NCBI GenBank assembly: GCA_017939945.1
Contig: JAGAZS010000076.1
Coordinates: forward strand, 1-7,816
Length of the DNA: 7,816 nucleotides
From: Schwartzia sp. (in: firmicutes)
Lineage (GTDB): Bacteria; Bacillota; Negativicutes; Selenomonadales; Selenomonadaceae
Direction: 5' to 3'
In this document: positions 5,034 to 7,816 of the stretch, piece by piece
Layout of the letters: the number at the start of each line of letters is the position of its first letter
How positions within the stretch are numbered: position 1 is the stretch's first letter
Position numbers and translations under genes: made by a program
The notes under the pieces: model-generated
Database searches by the model: none
Seen by the model: only the letters and a program-made list of their open reading frames with translations
Told to the model about the DNA's origin: nothing

Positions 5034-6389
5034 ATGAAGAACAAAAAAGCGTTTGGCCTGGCGTTGGCTTTCGCATGCTCGGCGTTGCTTATGCCGTTGG
5101 GCGTCGCGCAGGCGGGCGGGGAACCGGCGGAGGTTTCCGGGGACTACGAGCCGACGGAAGGCGCTCCCCTCGGCTCGATAGCGGTCGATCCTGCGCTGCG
5201 TTCCTTCGGCCTTTACAAAAAAGTCCAGCAGTATGAGGCGATAGGCGAGGGGAAAGTCGTACTCCGCCAGTCATGGCCGGAGCTGTATCTGGCCGACGGC
5301 GACGGACGTTCGATGCTCGGCTCGAAGAATTTCCCGAAGCTGGCGGCGGCGCTGGAATCTTACAATAACAGCACACGTGCGGAAGCGCTCCGTTTGCAGG
5401 GCCAGATGCGCGAGGAGGCGCTGAAGGACTACGCGGAACGCAAGAAAAACGGCTATGGCGATTCTTTCAACGGTTACGCCTACGAAAACGATTTGATCGT
5501 AAAGCGGGCCGACGCGCTCGTCCTGTCGTTCCTCGATTCGACATATACATACACCGGCGGTGCCCACGGCGGGCAGATGTACAAGGGTGTGAATTTCGAC
5601 GCTTCGACGGGCGAAAGGCTGTCCCTGTATCAGGTGTTCCCCAACGGCGAACAGCTCGTTGAGGTTCTCATCGCAAAGCTCTACGAGGAAAACAGGCAGG
5701 GGACGTTCTTCGACAGTATGGAAGCTACCGTTGCGGATCAAGTCATTCACGACAAGGTTTCCTGGGTCATCGAGCCGCGCGGCGTGACATTCTATTTCAA
5801 TCAGTATGAAATCGCGGCCTATGCCTCGGGGACGATTACGACGACCATCGGTTTCGACGAGCGGCCGGGTATGTTCAATCCCAAATACAATCTCGGGCCC
5901 GCCTCTTACTGCGAGGAACTGACGAACTATCCGGCGGACAACGTATGCCTTTATGACGACGGCTCGGGGAAGCTTGACACGCTCATGGCGTTTGCCGACG
6001 GAGATTCGCTGAACATCGTGCTGAACGGCAAGGTCGTCTGCAAAAAGGGTTTCGTCGGCAATAACCAAATTCGGCCGGTTTTCGTGCACACGGGCGGCAA
6101 CAAGAATTTTCTCTATGTGGACTACGGCTTTGCCAGCCCGCAAATGGGCGTGGGGCGCCAGATGGACGTATTCGAGCTCGATTCGGGCAAGGCCGTTTTC
6201 AAGGGTACGTTCCCCTATTCCTTCCAGCGCACCATAGACCTTTTCAACACGGGCGAAAGCTGGATCGGTCAATGGATTATGACCGATCCTTATGAGTTCA
6301 ACATCGATGAGACGCATTTCTCGACAAACGGCCAGTCCAAGACCCACACGGTACAAATCGGCGAGGAAGGCATCCCGACCTTCGGCTGA
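5034..6389 (+). CDS. Secreted DUF3298 (RsiV/PdaC-like) domain protein, 451 aa
   Basis: I set the start at the ATG at 5034: AAGGAGG (5018-5024) is 9 nt upstream and the protein then begins with a proper signal peptide (MKNKK, hydrophobic core, AQA, cleavage after about residue 27). An in-frame ATG at 4977 would prepend 19 residues, lies inside the intergenic stem-loop and has no ribosome site. The DUF4163/DUF3298 region spans about 65-275. Its signatures are GGAHGG (175-180), NFDASTGERLSLYQVF (188-202) and FYFNQYEIAAYASG (253-266), the latter being the family's characteristic C-terminal strand pattern. Residues about 300-451 form a further beta-rich domain I do not recognise. Relatives include the extracytoplasmic part of the anti-sigma factor RsiV and a peptidoglycan deacetylase, but no membrane helix or deacetylase motif is seen here. 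It probably acts outside the cytoplasmic membrane. It is the last gene of the run before a strong terminator. Confidence 0.87.
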   Translation: MKNKKAFGLALAFACSALLMPLGVAQAGGEPAEVSGDYEPTEGAPLGSIAVDPALRSFGLYKKVQQYEAIGEGKVVLRQSWPELYLADGDGRSMLGSKNFPKLAAALESYNNSTRAEALRLQGQMREEALKDYAERKKNGYGDSFNGYAYENDLIVKRADALVLSFLDSTYTYTGGAHGGQMYKGVNFDASTGERLSLYQVFPNGEQLVEVLIAKLYEENRQGTFFDSMEATVADQVIHDKVSWVIEPRGVTFYFNQYEIAAYASGTITTTIGFDERPGMFNPKYNLGPASYCEELTNYPADNVCLYDDGSGKLDTLMAFADGDSLNIVLNGKVVCKKGFVGNNQIRPVFVHTGGNKNFLYVDYGFASPQMGVGRQMDVFELDSGKAVFKGTFPYSFQRTIDLFNTGESWIGQWIMTDPYEFNIDETHFSTNGQSKTHTVQIGEEGIPTFG

Positions 6390-6394
6390 TTCCC

Positions 6395-6451
6395 GCGCAA
6401 AAAAGCTCCCTTCGTTACTATATCAGTCACGAAGGGAGCTTTTGTTTGCGC
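6395..6451. terminator. Strong bidirectional rho-independent terminator between convergent genes
   Basis: AAAAGCTCCCTTCGT (6401-6415) pairs perfectly with its complement at 6429-6443 across a 13-nt loop. The outer bases GCGCAA (6395-6400) and TTGCGC (6446-6451) extend the stem past a small bulge. A T-run follows on both strands. It starts 6 nt after the DUF3298 stop and ends 7 nt from the toxin stop, so it can end both transcripts. Confidence 0.88.
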
Positions 6452-6457
6452 AAAAAA

Positions 6458-6721
6458 TTATTTATCGCCGTAATGGGAACGGCATTGTGCAATGGTGATG
6501 ACTCCATCCTCCATCTTGTAAACAAGGCGGTGTTTACTGTCTATGCGGCGACTCCAATATCCTTTCCAATTTCCTTCCAAGGGTTCCGGCTTTCCTTTGC
6601 CTTTGAATCCGTTGCGGTTCACGTCTTTGATTAATTCGTTGATACGTTTTAGAATCTTTCGATCCTCATTCTGCCAATAAAGATAGTCTTCCCACCCGGC
6701 GTCAGTCCAAAGCAAATTCAT
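6458..6721 (-). CDS. yoeB: YoeB/Txe-family mRNA-cleaving toxin, 87 aa
   Basis: The protein follows E. coli YoeB closely along its length, from LLWTDAGWEDYLYWQ through INELIKD, KGKPEPL and WSRRID to HRLVYK and CRSHY. The residues known to matter in YoeB are present at matching positions: E46, R65, H83 and Y84. It should therefore be a ribosome-dependent endoribonuclease that cuts mRNA in the A site. The length is normal and there is no frameshift, so the toxin looks functional. The start codon directly follows the antitoxin stop (TGAATG), with GAGGTGG inside the antitoxin's last codons as ribosome site, giving translational coupling. Transcription ends at the bidirectional terminator just downstream. 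Confidence 0.95.
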   Translation of the reverse strand: MNLLWTDAGWEDYLYWQNEDRKILKRINELIKDVNRNGFKGKGKPEPLEGNWKGYWSRRIDSKHRLVYKMEDGVITIAQCRSHYGDK

Positions 6722-6979
6722 TCAGTCCACCTCAATCAAATCGTGGGGTGACACTTTCCCGGCTTCCGCGTCGGCAATAGATTGACGCAGCCGCTCCATA
6801 TTTTCTTCACTGTGGAACGGGTCGCCTGTGATGGCGAAGGGGATTTCCTGCCGCTTTATAACGGCCTTCACAAACATATTGATGGCGGTGGATACATTCA
6901 TCCCCGCAGATTTGCAGAATTCCTCAAAATAGTATTTGTCCGTTGCGTTCAGACGCACGCTCAAGGTTGCCTGTGCCAT
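6722..6979 (-). CDS. RelB/DinJ-family antitoxin, 85 aa
   Basis: The N-terminal half (about residues 4-47) is a ribbon-helix-helix DNA-binding domain of the RelB/DinJ type: ATLSVRLNATDKYYFEEFC, GMNVSTAINMFVKAVI, then RQEIPF. The C-terminal half, DPFHSEENMERLRQSIADAEAGK, is the helical toxin-binding region. The ATG at 6979 is preceded by AAAGGAG (6994-6988) at 8 nt; an in-frame ATG at 7033 would place the start upstream of the promoter and is rejected. It should neutralise the adjoining YoeB-like toxin and repress its own promoter. YoeB toxins are classically paired with YefM (Phd/YefM-type) antitoxins, so this RelB/DinJ partner is a swapped combination. Confidence 0.92.
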   Translation of the reverse strand: MAQATLSVRLNATDKYYFEEFCKSAGMNVSTAINMFVKAVIKRQEIPFAITGDPFHSEENMERLRQSIADAEAGKVSPHDLIEVD

Positions 6980-7001
6980 TTTTGTCACTCCTTTCAATGC
7001 T

Positions 7002-7030
7002 ATTATATAAAAAGTGCATGATTTTTGCAA
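7002..7030 (-). promoter_or_regulatory. Promoter of the toxin-antitoxin operon
   Basis: On the - strand TTGCAA (7030-7025) and TATAAT (7007-7002) are separated by 17 bp, an almost consensus sigma-70 promoter. The -10 ends 22 bp before the antitoxin start. TTTTGCAA occurs on the + strand at 7023-7030 (covering the -35) and again at 7043-7050, exactly 20 bp apart, a possible operator for the antitoxin's ribbon-helix-helix domain. Confidence 0.8.
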
Positions 7031-7057
7031 CACAACGTCATATTTTGCAAGACGATT

Positions 7058-7750
7058 TCATGGCTGAACCGGTTTAACCAAAACGATAACTTTGCAATTC
7101 GGATAATAGGTTATCTCCATCGGTGCGCCCGGTTTTGCCGACGTCAGTGGCCGCAAGGTTTCCTGCTCGTCGAAGGATTTGGTGACGGGCATCGGGATTG
7201 CGAGTTCTTCGCCGTTCTCCCGGAGAAAAACCGCGTCGCGGCGCTCCGACGCCCAGCGGCGCGTCTTGTCCTCGTAAACGTGCATCATACGGAACGTAAC
7301 TTTTTCCGTCACGGGCGGCGCGGCAAGATCGTGCCGCATCGCGTCGATGCCGCCGAGAAAATTCGGCATGATGTTCGACAGCGCCAAACCCGCGATTACC
7401 AATACAAGAATATCGAGCCGCGATCCGGCACGCGAGACGGGCGATCCCCCCTTTTCCTGGCTGCCGTCATGCCGGAGCCGCATGGCGGCCCGAAGCCCGA
7501 TCCAAATCACCATCAGGGCAACGCCGCCCCAAAGTACAATATCTCCGCCGGCGGAAAGCAGAAGCCCGGTTTTCCCGTACCAATGGAAAATCCCCGATAC
7601 ATTGCCGTCGGCAAAAAATCCCCCGAAAAAAAGGCCAAGCGTACCGTAAAGCGCCATACGCCAGCCAGCCGTCATATCCTCCAAATGCTGCGCCCGCGCC
7701 AAAAGCAGAACAAGAAACACGAGTGTCAGCCCAAGTGCCGAAAAAAACAT
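7058..7750 (-). CDS. Four-helix membrane protein of unknown function, 230 aa
   Basis: Predicted membrane helices lie at about residues 3-20, 32-46, 66-88 and 112-127, with a basic, polar loop (89-111) between the third and fourth. Residues about 145-230 form a soluble, strand-rich domain ending PGAPMEITYYPNCKVIVLVKP. That ending is loosely like the closing strands of DUF3592 membrane proteins, but the match is too weak to assign the family. AAGGAG lies about 7 nt before the ATG at 7750, and a good promoter is just upstream. It ends 78 bp before the antitoxin start. That gap contains the toxin-antitoxin operon's own promoter, so the genes are probably separate units, though readthrough is possible. 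I do not recognise a function. Confidence 0.8.
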   Translation of the reverse strand: MFFSALGLTLVFLVLLLARAQHLEDMTAGWRMALYGTLGLFFGGFFADGNVSGIFHWYGKTGLLLSAGGDIVLWGGVALMVIWIGLRAAMRLRHDGSQEKGGSPVSRAGSRLDILVLVIAGLALSNIMPNFLGGIDAMRHDLAAPPVTEKVTFRMMHVYEDKTRRWASERRDAVFLRENGEELAIPMPVTKSFDEQETLRPLTSAKPGAPMEITYYPNCKVIVLVKPVQP

Positions 7751-7781
7751 GGAACCGCTCCTTTTTCAAAGTACGACTAAA

Positions 7782-7810
7782 ACTATACCACGCTGGAGAA
7801 GATTCTTCAA
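7782..7810 (-). promoter_or_regulatory. Promoter of the membrane protein gene
   Basis: On the - strand TTGAAG (7810-7805) and TATAGT (7787-7782) are 17 bp apart, and TGG directly before the -10 gives an extended -10 (TGGTATAGT). It lies about 32 bp upstream of the start codon. Confidence 0.75.
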
Positions 7811-7816
7811 CTTGCG

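Noticed and set aside
5271..6356. 361-codon - strand open frame opposite the DUF3298 gene
   Set aside because: Antisense shadow of a recognised protein, with biased composition and no ribosome site or family.
1..7816. CRISPR array, tRNA or rRNA genes
   Set aside because: No regularly spaced repeats and no cloverleaf or rRNA-like sequence were seen on either strand.

Overview
This 7.8 kb window looks like a chromosomal stretch of a moderately GC-rich, diderm, Firmicutes-related bacterium. My best guess is a Selenomonas-like member of the Negativicutes. That guess rests on Firmicutes-type genes (an RsbW/SpoIIAB-like ATPase, a paired zinc-ribbon and TPM protein, a DUF3298 exported protein), strong AGGAGG-type ribosome binding sites, and lipoprotein and Sec signal peptides. 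It is inference from gene style; no species-level marker is present.

Layout. (1) Bases 2-202 are the 3' end of an anti-sigma/RsbW-like ATP-binding protein gene on the + strand. (2) Bases 238-1840 are a complete IS110-group insertion sequence on the - strand. It carries a 403-aa DEDD recombinase (351-1562) and a noncoding end (1563-1840) that I read as a bridge RNA gene. (3) Bases 1940-2914 encode a lipoprotein, followed by a cluster of hairpins (2920-3038). (4) Bases 3070-6389 hold a + strand run of three envelope-directed genes: a double zinc-ribbon protein with one C-terminal membrane anchor, a TPM-domain protein with signal peptide and membrane segment, and a secreted DUF3298 protein. (5) A bidirectional terminator (6395-6451) separates this run from - strand genes. 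These are a YoeB-type toxin abutting a RelB/DinJ-type antitoxin under a good sigma-70-like promoter, and a four-helix membrane protein of unknown function with its own promoter.

The main result is in the insertion sequence. Four independent signals in the raw sequence agree on its ends to the base, around a CT core (read on the - strand). First, removing the element restores a perfect 12-bp stem with a 4-nt loop, so the element sits in the tip of a hairpin. Second, joining its ends across the CT core creates a TTGACT-N17-TACAAT promoter with the -35 in one end and the -10 in the other. Third, one loop of the predicted bridge RNA carries guides matching the 14-nt target (7 nt + CT + 5 nt), the same format as IS621. 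Fourth, a second loop carries guides that partly match the element's own joined ends. This appears to be an IS621-like RNA-guided recombinase whose target can be read directly from its flanks.

How the genes fit together: the IS probably transposes as a circle, in which the junction promoter drives the bridge RNA and recombinase. Its antisense insertion between the ATPase and lipoprotein genes disrupts only an intergenic hairpin. The zinc-ribbon, TPM and DUF3298 genes probably form a cell-envelope operon of unknown exact role. The toxin-antitoxin pair is complete, with all recognised toxin active-site residues intact.
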